DNA of 7,965 bases from Flavobacteriales bacterium (GTDB lineage: Bacteria > Bacteroidota > Bacteroidia > Flavobacteriales > Flavobacteriaceae). Position 1 is the stretch's first letter. Every line of letters begins with the position of its first letter. The notes below the pieces were generated by a model that did no database searches, was not told the origin of the DNA, and saw nothing but the letters and a program-made list of their open reading frames with translations. Below are positions 1 to 6,500 of this stretch, one piece after another. The position numbers were made by a program, and so were the translations under genes. The DNA is taken from assembly GCA_015494775.1 (NCBI GenBank), contig WGAP01000034.1:1-7965 (forward strand), read 5' to 3'.

Positions 1-78
1 AAGATTACCGAGCATGCCTACAAAATTTTGAATTTATATGACATCAAGCACGTAAGTACTCCCTACGAAATCATTTAA
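1..78 (+). CDS. possible 3' end of an unidentified plus-strand gene (partial)
   Basis: Reading from base 1 in frame 1 gives 25 sense codons and then TAA at 76-78. The peptide begins KITEHAYKILNLYDI and ends STPYEII. The other two plus-strand frames hit stops by base 40, so this is the only long open plus frame here. I do not recognise the peptide, and 25 codons is too short to establish coding. If real, the gene enters from the left, converges with the RAYT gene and leaves about 47 bp between the two stop codons. It may equally be chance. Confidence 0.25.
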   Translation, partial: KITEHAYKILNLYDIKHVSTPYEII

Positions 79-125
79 ATGTAGTGCCTAACAAAAAAGC
101 CATTGCGCTGTAAATCAATGTTTTA

Positions 126-578
126 TACTCAAAAATGTGCGAAGTCGGGATAATACCTGCTTTGCCAAGCAAAAGCTTGGTGGGGAAATTGTTTATGAAT
201 GTAAAAAGTGGTTTTGGCTTTGAACCATCGTATAACTCTTCCAAGGTTATGATGCATCATTGGGTTTTTGTTACCGGTTATTCCGCCTGAACCTTTTTTA
301 GACTGATAATCTTTCTCATTATAATATTTGAGTAAATCTTTGTCTATCCAAAGAATGCCATGAAGATGGTTGGGCATAATAATCATTTCATCAATTTCAA
401 TATATGGGAATTGTTCGGGTAATTTTTTCCATTGCTTCATTGCTATTCTTCCCATATCATTAAGTAGCATAAAATTTTTTTCAATGTGTCCGAAAAATGG
501 TTCTCTGTTTTTCGTAACTATGGTAATAAAATAAATTCCGGATTTTCCGTAATCATAATTTTTTAACCGTAAATTCAT
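126..578 (-). CDS. RAYT / IS200-like HUH transposase, C-terminally truncated
   Basis: This predicted protein of 149 residues belongs to the Y1 transposase (IS200-like) superfamily, in the REP-associated tyrosine transposase (RAYT) group. Seen: an N-terminal strand block RLKNYDYGKSGIYFITIVTK (residues 4-23), the metal-binding HUH motif as H71-L-H73 inside MPNHLHGILW, a helix LGRVIRWFKAKTT (112-124), and FAWQSRYY (136-143), whose tyrosines 142/143 are candidates for the catalytic Tyr. Family members usually continue for some tens of residues with a helix resembling DxIIRNEKELxxIxxYI. Here the frame runs into PDFAHF and a TGA at 126-128. Neither other frame downstream restores that helix, so this is probably a truncation rather than a simple frameshift. 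Codon use is much more AT-rich than in the operon to its right, which suggests transfer. RAYTs are single-copy genes that nick and move REP palindromes, and a REP-like array lies immediately upstream. The ATG at 576-578 fits the -7 box 18 nt upstream. Activity is doubtful. Confidence 0.85.
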
Positions 579-595
579 AATGGACCATTTGCTTC

Positions 596-603
596 CAAAT
601 ATA
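596..603 (-). promoter_or_regulatory. candidate Bacteroidota -7 box for the RAYT gene
   Basis: On the minus strand these bases read TATATTTG, an exact match to the Bacteroidota sigma-factor -7 consensus TAnnTTTG, 17 nt before the ATG at 578. A TTGAC lies upstream, but about 25 nt away, more than the usual 19-21, so the -33 element is weak. The region is AT-rich and chance matches are expected. Confidence 0.35.
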
Positions 604-635
604 ATAAGTTTTAAGTAATGGAAGTTGTCAATTTT

Positions 636-659
636 GTAGCCGCGCGATTCATCGCGCGG
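636..659 (+). repeat. REP-like unit A1
   Basis: GTAG (636-639) is followed by a perfect palindrome, CCGCGCGA / TCGCGCGG around a TTCA tetraloop (640-659), or 9 bp if the loop closes to two bases. A short A-rich run follows. Confidence 0.8.
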
Positions 660-687
660 GAAAAATAAATTAATAAATTTTGGAGTT

Positions 688-711
688 CATCGCGATAAAT
701 CGCGATGCCAC
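688..711 (-). repeat. REP-like unit B1
   Basis: Read on the minus strand, GTGG (708-711) precedes a perfect palindrome with arms CATCGCGA / TCGCGATG around a 4-base loop (688-707). It is in inverted orientation to A1, giving a BIME-like pair with a linker of about 28 bp. Confidence 0.8.
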
Positions 712-721
712 AGCATTTTTT

Positions 722-746
722 GTGGCGGCGTCCATTTATGGCGCCG
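722..746 (+). repeat. REP-like unit C1
   Basis: GTGG (722-725) is followed by arms CGGCG-T-CCAT (726-735) and ATGGCGCCG (738-746), pairing over 9 bp with one bulged T at 731 and a 2-base loop. The stem sequence differs from A and B but the foot and layout are the same. Confidence 0.7.
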
Positions 747-779
747 ATATAGAGGTATAAGGATTTTTTAGACCAATTG

Positions 780-801
780 TCGCGATAAATCGCGGCGCCA
801 C
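780..801 (-). repeat. REP-like unit D1
   Basis: On the minus strand, GTGG (798-801) precedes a palindrome with arms CGCGA / TCGCG around a 4-base loop (781-794). With C1 it forms an inverted pair whose ends read TGTGGC at 721 and GCCACA at 797-802. Confidence 0.7.
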
Positions 802-823
802 ACATTTAAGGGAAATATTGGAT

Positions 824-861
824 CCGCGTGATTTATTGTAGCCGTGCGATTCATCACGCGA
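824..861 (+). repeat. REP-like unit A2 with an extra half-unit in front
   Basis: GTAG (838-841) is followed by a degenerate version of the A hairpin (842-861) with one C/A mismatch and a G-T pair in the stem. Just before it, 824-831 (CCGCGTGA) looks like the left arm of a further A unit without its right arm, suggesting partial deletion or an aborted insertion. Confidence 0.6.
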
Positions 862-891
862 GAAAAATAAATAAAGGGATTTTGAACAGAA

Positions 892-915
892 CATCGCGAT
901 AAATCGCGATGCCAC
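892..915 (-). repeat. REP-like unit B2
   Basis: The stem at 892-911 is identical to that of B1. GTGG on the minus strand lies at 912-915. Confidence 0.8.
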
Positions 916-925
916 AAGGTTTTTT

Positions 926-967
926 GTGGCGGCGTCCATTTGCCTATATAGAGGTATAAGGATTTTT
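926..967 (+). repeat. decayed REP-like unit C2 plus conserved linker
   Basis: GTGG (926-929) and the left arm CGGCGTCCAT match C1, but the right arm is lost (a net 6-bp shortening compared with C1), so the hairpin cannot form. The 22-bp linker that follows (946-967) is nevertheless identical to the linker after C1 (747-768). Confidence 0.6.
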
Positions 968-977
968 ATACCAATCG

Positions 978-999
978 CCGCGATAAATCGCGGCGCCAC
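978..999 (-). repeat. REP-like unit D2
   Basis: On the minus strand GTGG (996-999) precedes a palindrome with arms CCGCGA / TCGCGG around a 4-base loop (978-993). It matches D1, with one more base pair closing the stem. Confidence 0.7.
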
Positions 1000-1020
1000 A
1001 TTTTTTAGAATGTTGTATAT

Positions 1021-1044
1021 GTAGCCGCGCGATTTATCGCGCGG
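1021..1044 (+). repeat. REP-like unit A3
   Basis: GTAG (1021-1024) precedes a perfect 8-bp palindrome with a TTTA loop (1025-1044). The whole 24-base unit is identical to the outlying copy at 7820-7843. Confidence 0.8.
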
Positions 1045-1078
1045 GAAAAAGAATAAATTAATGGATTTGGAAATTGGC

Positions 1079-1102
1079 CATCGCGATAAATCGCGATGCC
1101 AC
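1079..1102 (-). repeat. REP-like unit B3
   Basis: The stem at 1079-1098 is identical to those of B1 and B2. GTGG on the minus strand lies at 1099-1102. It is paired with A3 in inverted orientation. Confidence 0.8.
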
Positions 1103-1126
1103 AGAGTTCTGGTGTTTTGGGGTGAT

Positions 1127-1213
1127 GTGGCCGCGCAATTTAATGTGGCCGCACCATTCATCGCGCGGGCAATAAAAATAATTTTTTGCTTGCTGTCAAT
1201 TTGTAATGCCACA
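1127..1213. repeat. degenerate REP-like remnants
   Basis: GTGG at 1127-1130 is followed by a left A-type arm only (1131-1142). A second GTGG at 1145-1148 is followed by a mismatched A-type stem ending in TCGCGCGG (1149-1168). A lone GCCACA foot at 1208-1213 marks a lost minus-oriented unit. These look like decayed copies at the edge of the array nearest mnmG. Confidence 0.5.
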
Positions 1214-1223
1214 GGATTAATTC

Positions 1224-1237
1224 GTTCCACGTGGAAC
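1224..1237. promoter_or_regulatory. parS: parS-like ParB-binding site
   Basis: GTTCCACGTGGAAC is a perfect 14-bp palindrome, identical to the core parS described for Pseudomonas chromosomes and close to the Bacillus consensus TGTTTCACGTGAAACA. The 16-bp version here has C instead of T at the first position (1223) and A at the last (1238). parS sites are bound by ParB and loaded with CTP-dependent clamps for chromosome segregation and SMC loading. They cluster near oriC, often beside mnmG (gidA). This one is 11 bp past the mnmG stop. It lacks a U-tract in either direction, which argues against a terminator. No parA or parB gene is in view. Confidence 0.7.
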
Positions 1238-1248
1238 AATTTATTGGA

Positions 1249-3126
1249 TTAGCGGCCCAAATAAACCAGTAAAACCTGTATGTCGCTTGTGGAAACACCG
1301 CTGATCCTTCCGGCTTGGCCGAGATTGCGCGGCTTTATTTTCATTAATTTTTCCCGTCCTTCGAAGGAAAGAGAAGGAACTTTTGTGTAGTCAAAATTTT
1401 CGGGAATAAGAATATCTTCAAGGCGATGAAATTTCTCGGCATTCTGCTTTTCCTTTTCGATATACTTATGGTATTTTAATTGAATTTCCAATTGTTGCAG
1501 GGTCTCTTGTGGGATATTATTTTTATCCACAAAGGATTTGAATTTTTCGATTTTTAAATAATCACGGTAATCCAATTGCGGGCGGGAAATAACCTTTTTT
1601 AATTTAAATCCCTGGGAAACGGGGGGCGTTTGTTTGGCTTCCAGCACCGGATTTATTTCGTCGGGTTTAATACTTGTCCGGGAAACAAAATCGAATAATT
1701 TTTCCAAATCCCGTTGTTTTTTTTCAACCAATCGCATTCTCTCCTCCGATGCCAATCCGATTTTATACCCCAAAGGCGTAAGCCGCAAATCGGCATTGTC
1801 TTGACGGAGCAAAGTGCGATATTCGGCACGGGAAGTAAACATACGGTAGGGTTCGTCGGTTCCTTTGGTTACCAAATCATCGATGAGTACACCGATATAG
1901 GCCTGGTCGCGATGGAGTATAAAAGGTTCTTTATTGTCCAATTGCAGGGCCGCATTGATGCCGGCCATCAATCCTTGGGCGGCAGCTTCTTCATAGCCGG
2001 TGGTTCCGTTGATTTGTCCGGCAAAAAACAATCCTTTGATGCGCTTGGTTTCCAAGGTGTGTTTGAGTTGTGTAGGCGGGAAATAATCGTATTCGATGGC
2101 ATAGCCGAAGCGTATTATTTTTGCCTTTTCAAATCCCGGTACGCGTCGCAGGGCTTTGATTTGTACATCAATGGGTAGCGAAGTGGAAAAACCGTTGACA
2201 TACATTTCGTAGGTGTTCCAACCTTCCGGTTCCACAAATAATTGGTGTCGCTCTTTGTCCGAAAACCGGACGATTTTATCTTCGATCGAAGGGCAATAAC
2301 GCGGTCCCGTTCCTTGAATTTCGCCAGAAAATAGCGGCGATTGCCTGAAACCTATGCGTAAGGTGTCGTGCACCACCGGATTGGTATAGGTAATCCAGCA
2401 AGATAATTGTTTTTCCAAGGGTTTGGTTCGCGGAAGGAAAGAAAATTTTCCGGGCTCGGCATCGCCTTTTTGTTCTTCCATTTTGGAAAAATCCAAACTT
2501 CTGCGATCAACCCGCGGCGGCGTGCCGGTTTTCATCCGTCCGGATTCAAAACCCAAGGCCACCAAATTTTCCGTAAGTCCGTATGATTTGGGCTCCCCTA
2601 TCCTACCGCCACCGATTTGCGTTTTTCCGATAAATATTTTCCCATTTAAAAAAGTTCCGGCCGTAAGAATAACCGCCCGGGCTTCGATGTGCAAACCGAG
2701 CTGGGTTTTAATTCCCACAACACGCTCATTTTCAACGACTAAACCAATAACCATATCGGCCATTAAATCCAAATTAGGGATTTTTTCCAACTCCTGACGC
2801 CAAATTCGGGTAAACAAAGCCCTGTCGTTTTGGGTGCGCGGGCTCCACACGGCAGGCCCTTTGGACCGGTTAAGCATACGGAACTGAACGGCCGACAAAT
2901 CCGAAACAATGCCCGAAAGTCCGTCCAAAGCATCGATTTCGCGCACGATTTGCCCCTTGGCAATGCCGCCCATCGCCGGATTGCAGCTCATTTGGGCGAT
3001 TTTGGTCAAATCCATGGTGATGAGCAAAGTTTTTTTGCCCATACGGGCCGCCGCCGCCGCCGCTTCCGACCCGGCATGACCGGCACCCACCACAATCACA
3101 TCATATTTTTCGGGATATTTAACCAT
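1249..3126 (-). CDS. mnmG: tRNA uridine-5-carboxymethylaminomethyl modification enzyme MnmG
   Basis: MnmG (GidA) is a cytoplasmic FAD enzyme. With the GTPase MnmE it installs the carboxymethylaminomethyl group on wobble U34 of several tRNAs, using methylene-tetrahydrofolate, NADH and glycine or ammonium. The protein is 625 residues, close to the 629 of E. coli. Seen: Rossmann FAD motif VGAGHAG (13-19); CNPAMGG (48-54) with conserved Cys48; PAVWSPRTQ (91-99); GTPPRVDRRSLDF (201-213); GPRYCPSIEDK (274-284) with the second conserved Cys278; FFAGQINGTTGYEEAAAQG (367-385), the C-terminal FAD-contact signature; MFTSRAEYRTLLRQDNADLR (429-448); and the C-terminal helical domain ending GQAGRISGVS...VYLGR, which serves MnmE and tRNA binding. 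All key motifs are intact. It is the last gene of the minus-strand block, 28 nt after ybeY. Its stop is followed directly by a parS-like palindrome and then the REP-like array. Confidence 0.98.
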   Translation of the reverse strand: MVKYPEKYDVIVVGAGHAGSEAAAAAARMGKKTLLITMDLTKIAQMSCNPAMGGIAKGQIVREIDALDGLSGIVSDLSAVQFRMLNRSKGPAVWSPRTQNDRALFTRIWRQELEKIPNLDLMADMVIGLVVENERVVGIKTQLGLHIEARAVILTAGTFLNGKIFIGKTQIGGGRIGEPKSYGLTENLVALGFESGRMKTGTPPRVDRRSLDFSKMEEQKGDAEPGKFSFLPRTKPLEKQLSCWITYTNPVVHDTLRIGFRQSPLFSGEIQGTGPRYCPSIEDKIVRFSDKERHQLFVEPEGWNTYEMYVNGFSTSLPIDVQIKALRRVPGFEKAKIIRFGYAIEYDYFPPTQLKHTLETKRIKGLFFAGQINGTTGYEEAAAQGLMAGINAALQLDNKEPFILHRDQAYIGVLIDDLVTKGTDEPYRMFTSRAEYRTLLRQDNADLRLTPLGYKIGLASEERMRLVEKKQRDLEKLFDFVSRTSIKPDEINPVLEAKQTPPVSQGFKLKKVISRPQLDYRDYLKIEKFKSFVDKNNIPQETLQQLEIQLKYHKYIEKEKQNAEKFHRLEDILIPENFDYTKVPSLSFEGREKLMKIKPRNLGQAGRISGVSTSDIQVLLVYLGR

Positions 3127-3149
3127 TGATTATCAGTTCCGAAAGTGCG

Positions 3150-3157
3150 CAAAATTA
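3150..3157 (-). promoter_or_regulatory. candidate -7 box for mnmG overlapping the ybeY stop
   Basis: On the minus strand these bases read TAATTTTG, an exact TAnnTTTG match. The TAA is also the ybeY stop codon. It lies 23 nt before the mnmG ATG. Upstream TTG-containing bases occur at spacings of about 12 and 16, shorter than ideal, so the -33 part is weak. It could allow mnmG to be transcribed separately from the upstream genes. Confidence 0.3.
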
Positions 3158-3580
3158 CGAAAATAAGGCCAAACAACGGTCTTCGGCAGCACGCATTTTT
3201 TGTTTTTCCTCATCGGTTCCGTCATCCATTCCCGTAGCATGTAAAATACTGTGTATCAACACACGAAGCAATTCTTCCTTTTCATCAATATTTAAATTCC
3301 GGGCATTTTCGAAAATTTGGGCATAGGACAAATAAATATCGGCCGAAATATTCTTTTCGCCCGGCTCCGAATAGGCCAAGGTAATGGTATCGGTATCGTA
3401 ATCGCGTCCGAAAACCTGCCGGTTTATGTCGCGCATTTGTTCCTTTCCGATTAAGTTGATGCTAATCAATTCGTCGGAAAGTTTGCGCTGTGCCAAGCAT
3501 TTCTTAATCCATTTTTCCAACTTTTTTTCATCGATATTTTCCGGCCAGGAGAAATCTTGGTCGTATTCCCAAACAATCAT
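3155..3580 (-). CDS. ybeY: endoribonuclease / rRNA maturation factor YbeY
   Basis: YbeY is a single-domain metal-dependent endoribonuclease involved in 16S rRNA 3'-end maturation and 70S quality control. The protein is 141 residues, slightly shorter than E. coli YbeY (155), as usual in Bacteroidota. Seen: MRDINRQVFGRDYDTDTITL (49-68), equivalent to the conserved LNxxYRxxDxxTDVLSF block, then ADIYLSY (80-86), and the metal motif HSILHATGMDD (110-120), with H110, H114 and Asp120 in the position of the third His of the usual HGxLHLxGYDH. An in-frame GTG/ATG extension upstream exists, but the start at 3578-3580 is preferred: its ATG overlaps the TGA of the upstream gene as ATGA, and the sequence MIVWEYDQDF matches the usual beginning of the family. 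The overlap implies translational coupling. Some bacterial homologues use Asp here, so activity is plausible. Confidence 0.93.
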   Translation of the reverse strand: MIVWEYDQDFSWPENIDEKKLEKWIKKCLAQRKLSDELISINLIGKEQMRDINRQVFGRDYDTDTITLAYSEPGEKNISADIYLSYAQIFENARNLNIDEKEELLRVLIHSILHATGMDDGTDEEKQKMRAAEDRCLALFS

Positions 3581-6500
3581 TGCAATTGGTTTTTGTATTG
3601 GCGGTAAATGCGTTCGTATTCCTTGTTGAGCGGCCAATCGAAGCTTTTGAGCTGTTCGTATTGCGGGAAATATTTACGGAATAATTCCAGTCGTAAGCTG
3701 TCGGGTGGTGCGCCGGTGAATTTTCCTTCGCGCGATTGTCGTTTTTCCGATAGATGTTGCTTGTAGGCCGCTTGCACCAGTTTGAGCAATTCGTATTGCA
3801 ATTGCAGGATTTGGTCGTAAAGTTTCCGGTTCAATCCTTTGCGAAGCACTTGTTTGGATAGTTCATCCAATTTTTTGTTCAATTCACGAATATGTTTATC
3901 GGGATGTGTGCCTTCGAATTGGCGCAGCATATCTTTGAGTTGTTGTTGTTCCTTGTAAAGTTGCCAAGCGCGTTTCGACATTTGCTCTCCTTCACCCTTT
4001 TGTCCTTTACGGCCTTGCCGCATCATTTGTTCCATTCCTTGCTTGATTTGGTTGGATTTTTTTCGGATTTTGTCCGGCAAGGATTGACCTTGGGATTTAC
4101 TTCCTTGGCCTTGGCCCATGCCCATTTTGGGACGCGATTGAGTGTCGAGAAACAAATTGAGCAAATAAATCAGCCGGTTGATGTTGCTGAAAAAGCTTTT
4201 TTGATGCATACGCACCATGGCAAAACGAACGTCTTGAAGCAAATCCAGGGTTTTGCGTGAATGATACATGGCGTTATTCAGTTCATCGAACAAATCTTCC
4301 GACAAGGCCGGTTGCCTTAGCGCAATGGCATCCAAACTGTCCGATACGCGTTCCAAACTCCTGCGCAAACGGTTTTGGGTGAGCAATAATTTGGAATAAT
4401 CATAAGGATTGGCCGGGTCGTAATCAAAGAGTTTTTCTTGGGTAAAGGAAATGTCCAATAAGGTTTTGATGAGTGATTTGATTTGGTTCAAATCTTCCTG
4501 ATGTTGTTCCCGTTGGCCGTTCATGGCCATGGCTTGCAACATGGAACTCATTTGTTGCAATTGTTCGGCGGCGCGTTGTTGGGGCGTATTGGCCTTGGAC
4601 GGATTTTCACGCATTTGCCGGCCGGCTTGTTTTTGAAACATTTTCGTGGTTTTGAAACCGGCGTTCAAGGGCGGCATTTGCACGGGTTCCTTTAAGCTGC
4701 GGTTCATTTGTTGCAGCGTTTGGAATTGTTTGTGCAAACTGTCGGTGCGGCGATTGAGTTTTTGTTGTTGGGCGGGCGTGTCTTTGTTTGTCCGCGCCAA
4801 TTTTTCCTGTTCGCGGGCCAATTGCGACAAACTATCGCTCATTTGTCGCAGGTGTTGTTCGATATAAAAACGTTTGACCAATTGGAGCATCCGCTGCATC
4901 GAGCGTTTTTCCAATTGGTTTTGATTTTCCAATTTTTCCAATTGATCCAAGAGTTTTTCGCGGTTCAATTGATTGAGTAATTTTTGCAATTGTTGCTCCA
5001 AGCTGTCGTTGCGCAGCCGTTTTTCGTTTTCGGCCAGACGTTTTTTCAGGGCTTTGAGTCGGGGGTCTTCGGGATGTTGTTTTTCGGCTTGGCGGAGCAT
5101 TTCTTTGAGCCGGCGGTTCATTTCGAGCAATTCTTTTTTTTGCCGCGCGCTTTGTTGAAGGTTGTCGGCCACGCGGTTTTGGAATTGCCAATCGGTGGTT
5201 TTGCGGGTGCGCAGTTCGCGCAAGCTTTTGTCAATGTTTTTGGTTTGCCGGTTAAACTGTTGTAGTTGCTCACCGGCATTTTGCAGGGTTTGCCGTTCGC
5301 GCCTGCGACGTTCGGCGGCATTGCGTGCCCGGGGCCGGTAAACAAAAACGGGACTGCGCGCTTTTCGCGGGCCGGTAACGGTGTTGTTGTCGGCAAGTTC
5401 GAACCAATAAGTGTAGCTCAACGTGTCGGGCAGGTGAAAATCGTAGGGGAAAATCCACTGTTCGCGCATGGTTTTACGGCCACCGTAGCGGCGCAGGACT
5501 TTGGTTTGTTCTTGGCCGTTGGCGGTGCGGTAAAACAACCGCAAGGCCGAAAGCCCTTTGTCATCGTCGCCTTGCATCAGGAGCAAATGCCTGAGGGCGT
5601 ATAAACTGGTATCGGCTTGGATATGCACTTGCAATTCGGGCGGTAAATCCGGTTCGCTGTGGATGTGAAAAAACAGTCGAATGCGTTGTTTGCTCGCTTG
5701 GTTTAGGAGACTAAACCGCAGCAGGGTGTCGCCGCGTAAAATCATATCCCATTGCAAACTGTCGCCGCGGGGATTAAGCCGGATGCTATCGCGTTTGTTG
5801 ATGTAGGCCAGGTGCGCTTTGGAAGTAAACAGATGCCAAAGAATACGGGAACCTTCGGGCAGGTTCAAATCCGTATTGCGGAAAACTTGCAGGTCGGAAT
5901 GTCCCAAATAGGGTGGGAGCGTGGCAGCCACATAAAAACTGTCCACCGCCGGCACGGCCACCGCTTCGATGCGGAACGGCCCGAAACGGTATTTGCCGGC
6001 CACCAGTTCAAAATCCGTTGCCTTTTCGAATTCGGGCATTTCATACACAAAAACCGTGTCGTTTGCCCTTCGAAGGGTTTGGCGGCTGCCTTGACGCAAA
6101 ATTTCCAGATTTTCGGGCAACACATCACCGTGCACCCCGACTTTGAGCGTATAAGGATGTCCCGGAATGGCCCGCAAGGGAGAAATCACCTTGACCGAAA
6201 AAGGTGCAGGCCGTTGAAAACGCCGGTTGTAGTATTCCAGTCGCCGGTATGATTCGGCCAGGCCTTTTAAAGGCGCTTGAAGCCGGAAAAGCGCACCGGC
6301 AAACAACGGGATGAACAGCAAATACACATAGCGCCAATATTTCCGTGCGGGCAATATGCGTTGAAGGTTAAACCGCAGCAATTCCTTTTCGCGTCGTTCC
6401 AATTCGTAGGCCAACAAATCGCTATCGGCTTCCGGCAGGTTTTCCAATTGCAGGAAGTTGATCAACCTGTCGGCAAGGGACGGATGGGTTCCGGCCAGTT

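Larger units (their letters stand above)
636..1213. repeat. REP/BIME-like array of alternating GTRG-tagged palindromes
   Basis: This 580-bp stretch between mnmG and the RAYT gene has no credible gene. It is built of short palindromes, each with GTAG or GTGG at its 5' foot, in alternating orientation: A(+) B(-) C(+) D(-), again A B C D, then A B and a decayed tail. A-type feet start at 636, 838 and 1021 (steps of 202 and 183). B-type stems start at 688, 892 and 1079 (204 and 187). C feet start at 722 and 926 (204). A GTAG-type tetranucleotide beside an imperfect hairpin, in inverted pairs, defines REP elements and BIMEs in enterobacteria and pseudomonads, where they are linked to RAYT proteins. 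The neighbouring RAYT gene makes that reading likely. Frames open across the array read only through the repeats and are not genes. Confidence 0.8.

Noticed and set aside
79..128. Frameshifted continuation of the RAYT C-terminus
   Set aside because: All three frames past the TGA were read, and none gives the expected IIRNE-type helix.
636..1213. CRISPR array
   Set aside because: Repeats are palindromic, of several types and in alternating orientation, and the intervening linkers are themselves repeated between copies. There are no unique spacers of constant length.
1224..1237. Rho-independent terminator after mnmG
   Set aside because: The palindrome has no spacer for a loop and no T-run follows on the minus strand. 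The exact match to parS explains it better.
736..1239. 167-codon minus-strand open frame across the palindrome array
   Set aside because: Its peptide repeats (for example APRFIA) come directly from the DNA palindromes, and it has no family resemblance.
1714..2178. 154-codon plus-strand open frame inside mnmG
   Set aside because: It is the complement of highly conserved MnmG sequence and has no recognisable motifs of its own.
3581..3637. Longer YbeY with a 19-residue N-terminal extension
   Set aside because: The extension lies wholly within the upstream gene and is unlike the family N-terminus; the ATGA overlap gives the natural start.
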